This document shows, piece by piece, positions 26,477-35,448 of a DNA stretch of 64,000 bases. The DNA comes from Komagataeibacter medellinensis NBRC 3288 (GTDB lineage Bacteria > Pseudomonadota > Alphaproteobacteria > Acetobacterales > Acetobacteraceae): the NCBI RefSeq assembly GCF_000182745.2, contig NC_016027.1, forward strand, positions 1,243,001 to 1,307,000, in the 5' to 3' direction. The first letter of the stretch is position 1, and each line of letters begins with the position of its first letter. The position numbers and the translations under genes are program-made. The notes under the pieces were generated by a model. That model had not been told where the DNA came from. It was given only the letters and a program-made list of their open reading frames with translations, and did no database searches.

Positions 26477-28192
26477 TCAGTTCTCTGCGTTACGGCGACG
26501 GATCGCTGCACCCAGGATATCACCCAGCGAAGCCCCGCTATCGGACGAACCGTAGTCGGTGATCGCCTGCTTGTCTTCCTCGACCTCACGGCCGCGGATG
26601 GTCAGGGCCAGCTTGCGGGCTGCGCGGTCAACCGAGACAACCTTCGCATCGACACGCTCACCAACGGCAAAACGCTCCGGACGCTGGTCGGCCTTGTCGC
26701 GTGCCAGTTCCGCACGGCGGATGAAACCGGTCAGCACGTCGTCAACCTTCACCTCAATGCCGTTCGACTGAACAGCGGTCACGATGCAGGTCACAACGGC
26801 GCCCTTCTGCACCTTGCTCAGGGTATCGGCGGCCGGATCTTCATGCAGCTGCTTGATACCGAGCGAGATGCGCTCCTTCTCCACGTCCACGTCCAGAACC
26901 TTGGCCTTCACGACCTGGCCCTTTTCGTAGTGGCTCATGGCAACTTCGCCCGGCTCGTCCCACGACAGATCGGACATGTGAACCATGCCGTCGATGTCGG
27001 CGGACAGGCCGATGAACAGGCCGAACTCGGTGATGTTGCGGATCTCGCCTTCCACCACGGAACCAACCTTGTGTTCCTCGGCGAACTGCTCCCACGGGTT
27101 GCGCTGCACCTGCTTCAGGCCCAGCGAGATGCGGCGCTTCGCGCTGTCCACATCCAGAACCATCACATCGACTTCCTGAGAAGTGGCGACGATCTTGCCC
27201 GGATGGACGTTTTTCTTCGTCCAGGACATTTCGGACACGTGCACCAGACCCTCGACGCCCGGCTCCAGTTCCACGAATGCACCGTAATCGGTGATGTTCG
27301 TGACGCGACCGGTGTAACGGGCACCCGGGGGGTACTTGATCGCCACGTTTTCCCACGGGTCAGCCTCAAGCTGCTTCATGCCCAGCGAGATACGCTGCGT
27401 ATCGGGGTTGAAGCGGATGACCTGCACGCGAACCGGCTGGCCGATCTGCAGGGCTTCGGACGGGTGGTTGATGCGCTTCCATGCGATATCGGTCACATGC
27501 AGCAGGCCATCGACGCCGCCGAGGTCCACGAACGCACCGTAATCGGTGATGTTCTTGACCACGCCATCAAGGATCATGCCTTCCTTCAGGCCCTGGATCA
27601 GCTCGCTGCGCTGTTCCGCACGGGTCTCTTCAAGAACCGCACGACGCGACACGACGATGTTGCCGCGTGCGCGGTCCATCTTCAGGATCTGGAAGGGCTG
27701 GGGCACGCCCATCAGCGGGGTCACGTCGCGTACAGGACGGATATCCACCTGGCTGCCGGGCAGGAACGCCATCGCGCCGCCCAGGTCAACGGTGAAGCCA
27801 CCCTTGACGCGGCCATAGATGGTGCCGTTGACGCGCTGGTTGCTTTCGAACGCCTTTTCCAGGTTCGACCAGGCTTCCTCGCGACGGGCTTTTTCACGCG
27901 ACAGGACGATGGATCCGTCACGATCTTCGTACCGCTCGACGAACAGTTCGATGACATCGCCCGGCTTGACATCGGGGGTAACGCCCGGCGGGCCGAATTC
28001 CTTGAGGGAGACGCGCCCTTCGCTTTTCAGGCCGACATCGACGATCGCGAATTCATCCGTCAGGCGGACGACGCGACCCGTGACAACGGAACCGTCAAAG
28101 GCGGAGTCCCGACCAAGGGTTTCCTCAAGAAGGGCGGCAAAGTCCTCGCCACCCTTATGGTCGGCGACGGGCTGTGTTGTGGCTGAAGCCAT
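26477..28192 (-). CDS. rpsA: 30S ribosomal protein S1
   Basis: A 571-residue protein with six consecutive S1 RNA-binding repeats. Repeats 3 to 6 are recognised by blocks such as ITDYGAFVDLGGVDGLLHVTDI, YGAFVELEPGVEGLVHVSEM and FGLFIGLSADIDGMVHMSDL. It delivers structured mRNAs to the 30S subunit. Gene order aroA-cmk-rpsA is the classical arrangement in Proteobacteria. The 278-base gap before it suggests its own promoter or leader. Confidence 0.98.
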   Translation of the reverse strand: MASATTQPVADHKGGEDFAALLEETLGRDSAFDGSVVTGRVVRLTDEFAIVDVGLKSEGRVSLKEFGPPGVTPDVKPGDVIELFVERYEDRDGSIVLSREKARREEAWSNLEKAFESNQRVNGTIYGRVKGGFTVDLGGAMAFLPGSQVDIRPVRDVTPLMGVPQPFQILKMDRARGNIVVSRRAVLEETRAEQRSELIQGLKEGMILDGVVKNITDYGAFVDLGGVDGLLHVTDIAWKRINHPSEALQIGQPVRVQVIRFNPDTQRISLGMKQLEADPWENVAIKYPPGARYTGRVTNITDYGAFVELEPGVEGLVHVSEMSWTKKNVHPGKIVATSQEVDVMVLDVDSAKRRISLGLKQVQRNPWEQFAEEHKVGSVVEGEIRNITEFGLFIGLSADIDGMVHMSDLSWDEPGEVAMSHYEKGQVVKAKVLDVDVEKERISLGIKQLHEDPAADTLSKVQKGAVVTCIVTAVQSNGIEVKVDDVLTGFIRRAELARDKADQRPERFAVGERVDAKVVSVDRAARKLALTIRGREVEEDKQAITDYGSSDSGASLGDILGAAIRRRNAEN

Positions 28193-28470
28193 GAGTTACT
28201 CGTAAATCCTGTAACCACACATCACCACGCGGGCGCGTGTGGACAATCCTGCGCCCCGCCTGCCCGCATGAATGCACGCGGCCATGGGAACGGCTTGCCC
28301 GGCGAAAAAATGCCCCGACACGGTCGCAGCACGCCTGACGGCCAATAAATGTAACGCCACCCCCCGCGCGCGGGCGCGTGGGGTATGCACCGTTGTGCAC
28401 AGACACCCTATGGATGGCAGATGTCAATAAAAACCATGGCCGCGATCCCTGGTTCTTGCACAAAAACGCT
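28193..28470 (-). other. cmk-rpsA intergenic leader
   Basis: A 278-base non-coding gap. On the minus strand a TTGACA hexamer (28427-28422) is the best -35 candidate, but no good TATAAT follows at 16-18 bases. A G+C-rich imperfect hairpin (CCCCACGCGC...GCGCGGGG) lies just downstream. Either could belong to an S1 leader. I can support no gene here. Confidence 0.35.
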
Positions 28471-29112
28471 TCAGCGCGTCATGCGTGCAACGACCCGGAG
28501 CGCTTCGGCCAGTACCTCATCCGCGTTCAGGTGGTCGGTCTCGATATGCACAGCATCTTCCGCCGCCCGTAGGGGGGCGACAGCGCGGCTGGAGTCCGCT
28601 GCATCCCGTGCCGCGATCTCACGCTCCACACGGGCAATCTGTTCAGCGCGATCCGGCACGTCAGTGCAGGCCGCCATCTGTTCCCACCGCCGCACGGCAC
28701 GGGTGTAGGGGGATGCGGTGATGAACAGCTTGACCGAGGCATCGGGAAAAATGACGGTACCGATATCCCGTCCGTCCAGCACCGCACCATGCGTGTCGGC
28801 AAAACGGCGCTGCACATCGACCAGCATGCGGCGCACGGCGGGCTGACTGGCCACAAGGCTGGCGGCGCGGTCCACTTCGGGCACGCGCAGGTCGGTGCGG
28901 CTCAGGTCCGCAAGTCCGACAGAGGCTGCAAATGCCTCCGCCGGTGCCGTGGCGGGGTCCTGCCCTGCATCGATCATGCGCCGCCCCGTGGCGCGATACA
29001 GCAGCCCGGTATCCAGATAAGGCAGGCCCAGCGCTTCCGCCAGCCTGCGTGCCAGCGTGCCCTTGCCTGCGGCGGCAGGCCCGTCAACCGCAATGACCAG
29101 CCGCCGCGTCAT
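28471..29112 (-). CDS. cmk: Cytidylate kinase
   Basis: A 213-residue nucleoside monophosphate kinase that makes CDP and dCDP. The P-loop is GPAAAGKGT at residues 11-19. LPYLDTGLLYRATGRR and LDGRDIGTVIFPDASVKLFITA are the CMP-kinase signature blocks. The start overlaps the aroA stop by four bases, so translation is coupled. Confidence 0.97.
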   Translation of the reverse strand: MTRRLVIAVDGPAAAGKGTLARRLAEALGLPYLDTGLLYRATGRRMIDAGQDPATAPAEAFAASVGLADLSRTDLRVPEVDRAASLVASQPAVRRMLVDVQRRFADTHGAVLDGRDIGTVIFPDASVKLFITASPYTRAVRRWEQMAACTDVPDRAEQIARVEREIAARDAADSSRAVAPLRAAEDAVHIETDHLNADEVLAEALRVVARMTR

Positions 29113-30464
29113 GCCCCCAGCCCTGCGCCGATGCTGTTCATAAGGGTGGTGAAACCGGGGAAGCTGGTGTCGATGAAAGCCGTGTCATCCACCGAGACCG
29201 GCTTTTGGGCCGCAAGCCCCATGATGATGGCGCTCATGGCCAGCCGATGGTCCATATGAGTACGGACCAGGCCCCCACCGGGAATGGCACCGCCGGTGCC
29301 ATGCACGATCATGTCATCACCCACGACCTCAACCCGAACGCCATTGACTTCCAGCAAGGCCACGGTCGCGGCAAGGCGGTCGCTTTCCTTCACGCGCAGT
29401 TCCTCCAGCCCGCGAAAGCGCGACTGACCGGTAGCGTGAGCGGCGGCAACGGCAAGGATGGGATATTCATCAATCATGGACGGCGCGCGCGTGGCGGACA
29501 CATCCACACCGTGCAACGCGCCGACAGTGGCGGTGATGTCACCTACCGGTTCCCCCCCTTCCACGCGCTCGTTGCTGATGACGAGATTTGCCCCCATTTC
29601 GCGCAGTGAGATGAACAGGCCAGTGCGCAACGGGTTCAGGCCCACACCGCGTACACTGACTTGTGATCCCGGCACCAGCAGCGCCGCCACCAGCACGAAG
29701 GCCGCCGATGACGGATCACCCGGCACCACGATGTCACGCGCCACCAGGTCCGGCCGCCCCTGCAGGGTAATGACGCACCCGCCCGCATCCAGCGGGGCCA
29801 CCTGCACGCTGGCGCCAAAGTGGCGCAGCATGTTTTCGGTATGGTCGCGCGTGGCCACGGGTTCTTCCACCCGCGTCTCGCCCACCGCGTTCAGCCCGGC
29901 CAGCAGCACGGCGGACTTGACCTGGGCTGAAGCCACCGGCAGCCGGTAGGAGAGCGGCGGCGGGTTGGCATTGCCCGCAATGGCCAGTGGCAGCCGCCCG
30001 CCCTGACGCGCCAGAAACGTGGCCCCCGTGGCGGCCAGCGGATCCATCACGCGTTTCATCGGACGGCCACGCAGGCTGGCATCGCCCGTCATGACGGAGG
30101 TAAAGCCGTGGCTTGCCAGAATGCCCGATAGCAGGCGGGCAGCCGTGCCCGAATTGCCCATGTCCAGCACATCGGCGGGTTCGCGCAGGCCGTCCAGGCC
30201 ATGACCCACTACAATCCACACGCCAGACGTTTCAGAGCGGGTAATATCCGCACCCAGCGCACGCATGGCATCGGCGGTACGCAGCACGTCCTCGCCTTCA
30301 AGCAGGCCAACGATGTGGGTCGTGCCGCGCGCAAGGGCAGAAAACATCAGCGAACGGTGGCTGATCGACTTGTCGCCCGGGACATTGACATGGCCGGACA
30401 GGCCCGCACGCGGGGCCGAGACCGTCAGCGCGCAGACGGAAGAAGGGGCATGATCGGTTTTCAT
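29109..30464 (-). CDS. aroA: 3-phosphoshikimate 1-carboxyvinyltransferase (EPSP synthase)
   Basis: A 451-residue enzyme of the shikimate pathway joining shikimate-3-phosphate and PEP. The N-terminal block VNVPGDKSISHRSLMFSALA holds the catalytic Lys. MGNSGTAARLLSGIL, the Asp in SMIDEYPILAVAAA and the C-terminal HMDHRLAMSAIIMGL match the family. The active-site segment GNSGTAAR has Ala after the Thr, as in class II EPSP synthases such as the Agrobacterium CP4 enzyme, which tolerate glyphosate. The class II call is inference from this motif. Confidence 0.96.
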   Translation of the reverse strand: MKTDHAPSSVCALTVSAPRAGLSGHVNVPGDKSISHRSLMFSALARGTTHIVGLLEGEDVLRTADAMRALGADITRSETSGVWIVVGHGLDGLREPADVLDMGNSGTAARLLSGILASHGFTSVMTGDASLRGRPMKRVMDPLAATGATFLARQGGRLPLAIAGNANPPPLSYRLPVASAQVKSAVLLAGLNAVGETRVEEPVATRDHTENMLRHFGASVQVAPLDAGGCVITLQGRPDLVARDIVVPGDPSSAAFVLVAALLVPGSQVSVRGVGLNPLRTGLFISLREMGANLVISNERVEGGEPVGDITATVGALHGVDVSATRAPSMIDEYPILAVAAAHATGQSRFRGLEELRVKESDRLAATVALLEVNGVRVEVVGDDMIVHGTGGAIPGGGLVRTHMDHRLAMSAIIMGLAAQKPVSVDDTAFIDTSFPGFTTLMNSIGAGLGA

Positions 30465-30645
30465 AACGCGTCCAATTCCGTATTCCAGGTGGCAAAGTCA
30501 ATCACAGATCGGCATGATCCCCCTGTCGGGGGCATGCGCCACCGTTTGACAGGCGGCGCACAAACTGGCATGGGGCTGCGCCTTTTGCCACTTTACGAAT
30601 ACCGTGGCTCCATTCATCATTCAAAACAGGATCGACAGGTTCAAG

Positions 30646-30978
30646 ATGGTTCAGTCCAACCTCGGCACCAAACGTGTCTGTGTCTCCTGCAGCGCCCGTT
30701 TCTACGATCTAAACAAGAATCCGGCGATCTGCCCCAAATGCGGTGCTGAACAGCCCGTAGAACTGCCCCGCGTGCGCCGCCCGGTGGAAGTCGTCCCCGA
30801 ATCCAAGCCCAAGACCGGCGATGATGCGCTGGAAAACGATGTCGATCTGGACACAGATACGGATGAAGACACCGACGCCGTGCTGCCCGACGATGCAGGA
30901 CTGGATGATGATGACGATGATGACATCAGCAGCGCCGACATTGACGTAAAAACCGACAAGGACGACCACGACAACTGA
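30646..30978 (+). CDS. TIGR02300/FYDLN-type zinc-ribbon acidic protein
   Basis: A 110-residue protein. Start [12 protein letters not shown] at 30646 is chosen over the ATG-free 30604 extension because it matches the family's short N-terminus and follows AGG. The zinc ribbon uses CVSC and CPKC around the name-giving [15 protein letters not shown]. The C-terminal half is extremely acidic with a DDDDDDD run. It is conserved in Alphaproteobacteria, and its function is not known. It is divergent from aroA with about 180 bases between starts. Confidence 0.88.
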   Translation: MVQSNLGTKRVCVSCSARFYDLNKNPAICPKCGAEQPVELPRVRRPVEVVPESKPKTGDDALENDVDLDTDTDEDTDAVLPDDAGLDDDDDDDISSADIDVKTDKDDHDN

Positions 30979-30992
30979 TCCCGCCCGACAGG

Positions 30993-31012
30993 CCCGGCGC
31001 GAAAGCGCCGGG
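30993..31012. terminator. GNRA-loop hairpin between convergent genes
   Basis: A perfect eight-base stem (CCCGGCGC and GCGCCGGG) capped by GAAA, between the stops of the FYDLN gene and folB. All but no A/T pairs in the stem; no T tract follows. It could act on both strands. Confidence 0.6.
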
Positions 31013-31022
31013 TCACTGTGCA

Positions 31023-31424
31023 TCAGCAGGCGGGATTACGACGCTCGATCTCGACGCCAACCGATTCGGCATCGTCGAAGATGTCGAGTTTTTCCACGCT
31101 GACCCGTGTCACACGCACGCGCTTTTCCGCCAGCACGCCTGCGGCGATCCGCTCGGCCAGCGTCTCGACCAGGGCCACGTGCCCCTGCGCCACCAGTTCG
31201 CGCACCAGCAGCACCACGCGCTCATACGAGACCGTGCGCGCCAGATCATCCACACCCACCGCCAGCGTTGCGTCATCCGCCACGCCAAAGGCCACATTGA
31301 CCCGTATGCGCTGGGTTACCCCCTGCTCATGCGCGAATACGCCTATACGGGCGTCCAGTACCATGTTGCGTACGAACAAGCAGCGCAACGGTTCGGGTTC
31401 ATTCCAGGGCGGCAGCAGGGACAT
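31023..31424 (-). CDS. folB: Dihydroneopterin aldolase
   Basis: A 133-residue member of the FolB family, which cleaves 7,8-dihydroneopterin to 6-hydroxymethyl-dihydropterin in folate synthesis. The core VLDARIGVFAHEQGVTQRIRV, the TVSYERVV block and the catalytic-Glu region VALVETLAERIA are all present, as is the closing VSVEKLDIF. It follows the pteridine-reductase-like gene by 24 bases, so a folate/pterin pair closes this long operon. Confidence 0.9.
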   Translation of the reverse strand: MSLLPPWNEPEPLRCLFVRNMVLDARIGVFAHEQGVTQRIRVNVAFGVADDATLAVGVDDLARTVSYERVVLLVRELVAQGHVALVETLAERIAAGVLAEKRVRVTRVSVEKLDIFDDAESVGVEIERRNPAC

Positions 31425-31448
31425 GATAGTTCCGGTCGGTTGAAGGAT

Positions 31449-32234
31449 TCAGCCCCGTACGGGCGTAGGCGACCACTGCATGTGCTGGCCGCCATCAAGC
31501 GCCAGCATCTGCCCGGTCACGGAAGGCAGGCAGACCAGTGAGAGCGCCGCACGGGCAATTTCATCCGGTGTAGCGACACGGCCCAGCGGCACGGAGGCAC
31601 ACTGGCGGGCGAACTGCTCCGCACTCTGGGCCGGCGTGGGCAGGACCGGACCGGGGCCAATGGCATTGACCCGGATATTGCGTGGCGCCAGCGCCAGCGC
31701 CATGGTCTGGGTCAGTGTCCATAATGCCGCCTTGGACACCGTATAGCTGACAAAATGCGGGGTAAGCGACCAGACACGCTCATCAAGCATGTTCAGCACC
31801 ATGCCCTCGGCATGGGCAGGCAGCAGCCGGGCGAATTCCTGCATCAATACGAATGGCGCGCGGGTATTGGGCTCAATGTGGGCATCCCAACCCGCGCGAG
31901 TGGCGCTGTCCCATTCATCACGCCGGAACAGGCTGGCATTGTTCACCAGCACGCCAACCGGCCCCAGCGCGTGCGTTACAGCACCCAGCAGGGGTGTCAC
32001 CGCCGCCTCGCATGCCAGATCAGCCTGCACCAGGTGGGCCTGGCGGCCCAGTGCGCGGATTTCGGCCGCGGTCTCTCTGGCAGCCTGCATGGAATGGTTG
32101 TAATGCAGGCCCACGTCAAACCCCGCGTGCGCGAGTTCCAGCGCAATCGCGCGGCCAAGGCGGGCCGCCCCCCCGGTCACCAGCGCCACGCGCGGCATAC
32201 CCTGTGGCACCGGCCAATATGGGGCGGAGTTCAT
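31449..32234 (-). CDS. Short-chain reductase, pteridine reductase/FolM type
   Basis: A 261-residue Rossmann reductase. The cofactor loop TGGAARLG fits TGxxxRxG, the variant that separates pteridine reductases (PTR1, FolM) from ordinary short-chain dehydrogenases, which have TGxxxGxG. The catalytic set is Asp in LNMLDERV, Tyr and Lys in YTVSK, and the substrate loop GPGPVLPTP. Expected reaction: NADPH-dependent reduction of dihydropterin or dihydrofolate. The start overlaps recR by four bases. Adjacency to folB supports the pterin assignment. Confidence 0.8.
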   Translation of the reverse strand: MNSAPYWPVPQGMPRVALVTGGAARLGRAIALELAHAGFDVGLHYNHSMQAARETAAEIRALGRQAHLVQADLACEAAVTPLLGAVTHALGPVGVLVNNASLFRRDEWDSATRAGWDAHIEPNTRAPFVLMQEFARLLPAHAEGMVLNMLDERVWSLTPHFVSYTVSKAALWTLTQTMALALAPRNIRVNAIGPGPVLPTPAQSAEQFARQCASVPLGRVATPDEIARAALSLVCLPSVTGQMLALDGGQHMQWSPTPVRG

Positions 32235-32827
32235 GCGGGCCGACGCGCCATGATGGCAGCAGCAAGTGTGCCGTCATCGAGCACATCCAGCGCGCCCCCT
32301 ACGGGCACGCCCTGCCCCACACGACTGACCTGCACATCAAAACGAGCAAGACGTTCATGCAGCCAGTGCATGGTTGTAGCGCCCTCTACCGTGGTGCCCA
32401 GTGCAAGGATCACCTCGCGCACACCACCAGCGGCGATACGGTCCAGCAGGGACTGGACATTCAGGTCATCCGGCCCGATGCCCGAAAGGGCGGAGAGCGT
32501 ACCACCGAGCACCTGATACACACCACGATGCACGCCCGCACGCTCGAGCGCCCACAGGTCGCCCACGTTCTCCACCACGCAGACCAGTCCGTCATCACGC
32601 GTGGGGTCCGTACAGATGCCACACGGGTCTGTGGTGTCCAGATTGCCGCAGCGCGAACAGGTGCGCACGGCCCGCGCCGCCTGTTCCATGGCCTGCGCCA
32701 GAGGCAGCATGCGTGCATGGGGCTGGCGCAGCAGGGCAAGGGCCGCGCGCCGTGCCGAACGTGGCCCCAGCCCCGGCAGGCGACCCAGCAGGGTTATCAG
32801 GCGGTCGATCTCGCCGCGGCCGCTCAT
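32231..32827 (-). CDS. recR: Recombination protein RecR
   Basis: A 198-residue protein acting with RecF/RecO to load RecA at gaps. Features are the helix-hairpin-helix GRLPGLGPRSARRAAL, the four-Cys zinc finger (CSRCGN and CGIC), and a Toprim domain (VCVVENVGDLWALE to the GVPVGGALDVLDDGTL end). It is in the usual dnaX-ybaB-recR order. Confidence 0.97.
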   Translation of the reverse strand: MSGRGEIDRLITLLGRLPGLGPRSARRAALALLRQPHARMLPLAQAMEQAARAVRTCSRCGNLDTTDPCGICTDPTRDDGLVCVVENVGDLWALERAGVHRGVYQVLGGTLSALSGIGPDDLNVQSLLDRIAAGGVREVILALGTTVEGATTMHWLHERLARFDVQVSRVGQGVPVGGALDVLDDGTLAAAIMARRPA

Positions 32828-32849
32828 CCCTGTTCCTTCCGGCAGATGC

Positions 32850-33173
32850 TCAGAACGGGAATTTCATGCCGCCGGGCAGGTTCATCCCGCCGGTGACCTT
32901 CTTCATTTCCTCGCTGGCGGTCGCATCGAGCTTCTTGCGGGCATCGGCGCTGGCGGCAAGGATCAGATCCTGCAGCATTTCCATTTCAGCCGGATCTGCC
33001 AGCTTGGGGTCGATGGTGATCGACTTCATGTCCCCCTTGCCGTTCATGGTCAGGGTGACCATGCCCGCACCCGCGCTGCCTTCGATGGTCATGGTTTCCA
33101 GCTTGGCCTGCATTTCTTCCATGCGGGCCTGCATCTGGGTGGCCTGTTTCATAAGACCGGCAAGATTTTTCAT
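32850..33173 (-). CDS. YbaB/EbfC nucleoid-associated protein
   Basis: A 107-residue DNA-binding protein. It starts [26 protein letters not shown], an amphipathic helix, followed by the beta core [22 protein letters not shown] and a C-terminal helix. It sits between dnaX and recR as in most Proteobacteria, with short spacing on both sides. Confidence 0.95.
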   Translation of the reverse strand: MKNLAGLMKQATQMQARMEEMQAKLETMTIEGSAGAGMVTLTMNGKGDMKSITIDPKLADPAEMEMLQDLILAASADARKKLDATASEEMKKVTGGMNLPGGMKFPF

Positions 33174-33188
33174 GTCTGGTATATCTCC

Positions 33189-35216
33189 TCAAGCAAACTC
33201 GTCTGTATCCAGATCATCCTCTCCTGCCAGATCGGCATCGAGAGGGGCAAATTCGAGATCCGGAACCAAATTCTGGCCCGCCATTTCTTCGGGCGGCAGG
33301 CCGTAATCATCAAGCGCGTGGTCGGTCACCTCACCCAGCCGGGCGGTCGGAAAAACCTGCATTGCCGCCTGCACCAGCGGATGGGCCTCGGCTGCGGCAC
33401 GGTGCAACTGGATGATTTCCGCTCCCTGCTCGGCCAGGGTGGCCTCACCCGGCGCATCCGACAGGCGGACCTGCCATGAACCGTCACCCGTTCCCTCGCG
33501 CAGCAGGGCCTCAAGCCGCCGGGCCAGGCCAGGCAGGCTGTTGCGCTCCACGCGGACCTCGATCAATGGAGGGGCGAAGGAGACAAGATGGGTCGCATGT
33601 CGCAGGTGGCCATGCAGCATGGCGTCCCGGCCCGAGACAAAGGCCACGGTCTCGCGCCATGTACGTGGTGGTGCAGTGGGGAGCTGAGCGGGTTCGGTCT
33701 CCTCCATCTGGCCCGGCCTGGGCGTGGGGTGGGGCGCGCTGTCCACCCGCATGCCACCATTGGCCACCATGCGGAGTTCCCCACCGCCCACAGGCGGTGA
33801 CGCACCGACCGGGGCGGCAGCGGCCTGTACCCCCGCATGGGCCGATGGGGCACCCTGTCCCTCCGCACCCGCCGGGATGGGGGAAGCGTGGATGGGCGTG
33901 GCCGCACCGTCCTGCCCCAGCATCCCGCGCACCACATCACCCGGTGGTGGCAGGTCGGCAACGTAGCACAGGCGGATCAGCACCATGTCTACCGCCTGCC
34001 TACGGTCCGGCGCGTGCTCGACTTCGGCAACACCCTTGAGCAGCATCTGCCATGTCCGCCCCAGCACTGGCACCGGCACGCGCTCGGCCAATGCGGCACC
34101 CCGCTGGCGCTCGGCTTCCGGCAGTTCGGGATTATCACGCAGGGCCGGAATGGCCTTGATGCGCGAGACGGTATGCACCAGCTCCAGTACATCGCCCAGC
34201 ATGACGCCAAGGTCACCACCACGCATGTACACATCACCCGTTATATCCAGCGCGCGGTCAGCCCGGCCTTCCAGCACGGCTTCCAGCAGGTCGAACACCA
34301 GCCCGCGATCCGCCAGCCCCAGCATGCCCGATACCAGATCCACCCCGATGGGGGCAGCATCTACCCCCCCTTCCCCATCCAGTGTACCCTGGGCCATGGC
34401 CTGATCCAGCAGCGACAGGCCATCACGCACCGAGCCATCGGCCGCGCGCGCGATCAGGGCCAGCGCATCGGCGCTGAAACGCACATGCTCGGCCTGTGCC
34501 ACGCGGTCAAAATGGGCGGCCAGTTCCACCTGCGGCACGCGGCGCAGCGCAAAGGTCTGGCACCGCGACAGCACGGTCACCAGCACCTTGCGCAGTTCGG
34601 TTGTGGCAAAAATGAAGGTAACCTGCGGTGGCGGTTCCTCCAGTGTCTTGAGCAGGGCGTTGAACGCGTTGCGCGAGAGCATGTGGACCTCATCAATGAT
34701 GAAGACCTTCATGCGTCCCTGCAGCGGGCGGAAGCGCGTCGCCTCGATAATTTCACGCACATCATCCACGCCCGTACGGGATGCGGCGTCAATTTCCAGC
34801 ACATCAGGGTGCCGGTCCGCCAGAATCGCCACGCAGTTGGGGCATACGCCACACGGGTCGGCCGTGGGGCCGCCCTTGCCATCTGGCCCGGTGCAGTTGA
34901 GCGCGCGCGCGATGATGCGGGCCGTGGTCGTCTTGCCCACACCGCGCACACCAGTCAGCATGAATGCATGCGCCACACGCTTCTGGGCAAAGGCGTTACG
35001 CAGAATGCGGACGGTAGTTTCCTGCCCGATCAGGTCATCGAATGTAGTGGGGCGGTATTTTCGGGCCAGCACACGGTAGGGCGCTGCCGCAGCGTCATCC
35101 GGCCCGGCGGGCACAGGAGATGGCTGGGGTGCGTCGCCAAACAGGCCGGGACCATCTGCGGGCGGTGCAGGCAGCCCGGCCTCCTCGGAACGATCCTGAT
35201 CCGACGGGACGGTCAT
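33189..35216 (-). CDS. dnaX: DNA polymerase III subunits gamma/tau
   Basis: A 675-residue clamp-loader ATPase. YRVLARKYRPTTFDDLIGQ opens the AAA+ domain. The Walker A is GVRGVGKTT, a zinc module has CGVCPNC, the Walker B is IDEVHML, and the sensor region is LVTVLSRCQTF. A Pro/Gly/Ala-rich linker separates this from the tau-type C-terminal domain. The open frame to 35351 runs back into the SRP RNA gene, so the ATG at 35216 is used. No run of six or more A was seen that could drive an E. coli-like frameshift to a short gamma form. Confidence 0.96.
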   Translation of the reverse strand: MTVPSDQDRSEEAGLPAPPADGPGLFGDAPQPSPVPAGPDDAAAAPYRVLARKYRPTTFDDLIGQETTVRILRNAFAQKRVAHAFMLTGVRGVGKTTTARIIARALNCTGPDGKGGPTADPCGVCPNCVAILADRHPDVLEIDAASRTGVDDVREIIEATRFRPLQGRMKVFIIDEVHMLSRNAFNALLKTLEEPPPQVTFIFATTELRKVLVTVLSRCQTFALRRVPQVELAAHFDRVAQAEHVRFSADALALIARAADGSVRDGLSLLDQAMAQGTLDGEGGVDAAPIGVDLVSGMLGLADRGLVFDLLEAVLEGRADRALDITGDVYMRGGDLGVMLGDVLELVHTVSRIKAIPALRDNPELPEAERQRGAALAERVPVPVLGRTWQMLLKGVAEVEHAPDRRQAVDMVLIRLCYVADLPPPGDVVRGMLGQDGAATPIHASPIPAGAEGQGAPSAHAGVQAAAAPVGASPPVGGGELRMVANGGMRVDSAPHPTPRPGQMEETEPAQLPTAPPRTWRETVAFVSGRDAMLHGHLRHATHLVSFAPPLIEVRVERNSLPGLARRLEALLREGTGDGSWQVRLSDAPGEATLAEQGAEIIQLHRAAAEAHPLVQAAMQVFPTARLGEVTDHALDDYGLPPEEMAGQNLVPDLEFAPLDADLAGEDDLDTDEFA

Positions 35217-35284
35217 TGATGCATCCGGGCTGGAGAAGTAGCCATCATGCGCGGCACGATGGCGACACAGAAACTTGCAGGTGG

Positions 35285-35387
35285 AAGACCGGCCATAACC
35301 CGGACGAAACTTACTACGGCTGCTTCCTTCCGGACCTGACCAGGTTAGCAAGGTATCCGTCTACAACCGATCTCCCGGGCGGGTTCT
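35285..35387 (-). ncRNA. ffs: Signal recognition particle 4.5S RNA (small bacterial SRP RNA)
   Basis: Read on the minus strand, the region contains CCTGGTCAGGTCCGGAAGG followed by AAGCAGCC. This is the nearly invariant apical loop of bacterial SRP RNA that binds Ffh (core at 35318-35345). Flanking arms (GAACCCGCCCGG on the 5' side and CGTCCGGGTTATGG on the 3' side) can pair into the long rod. The ends are estimated, at about 100 nt. Location directly upstream of dnaX is the usual alphaproteobacterial arrangement. Confidence 0.92.
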
Positions 35388-35426
35388 AACACATACACCC
35401 GCCCTATGCACAAGGGGCATTGAAAA

Positions 35427-35448
35427 AAAATAACAGCCCCCTGTCCTC
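35427..35448 (-). terminator. Weak terminator after ggt
   Basis: On the minus strand a short stem (ACAG, GGGG loop, CTGT) at the ggt stop is followed by TTATTTTTTTT. The T run is good, but the stem is only four base pairs. Confidence 0.3.

Noticed and set aside
26843-28186. A 447-codon frame antisense to rpsA.
   Set aside because: Periodic sequence simply mirrors the S1 repeats on the other strand.
33189-35216. Programmed frameshift in dnaX for a short gamma subunit.
   Set aside because: No A-rich slippery run was found on the coding strand in the linker.
33837-35219. A 460-codon frame antisense to dnaX.
   Set aside because: No recognisable domain; explained by dnaX codon bias.
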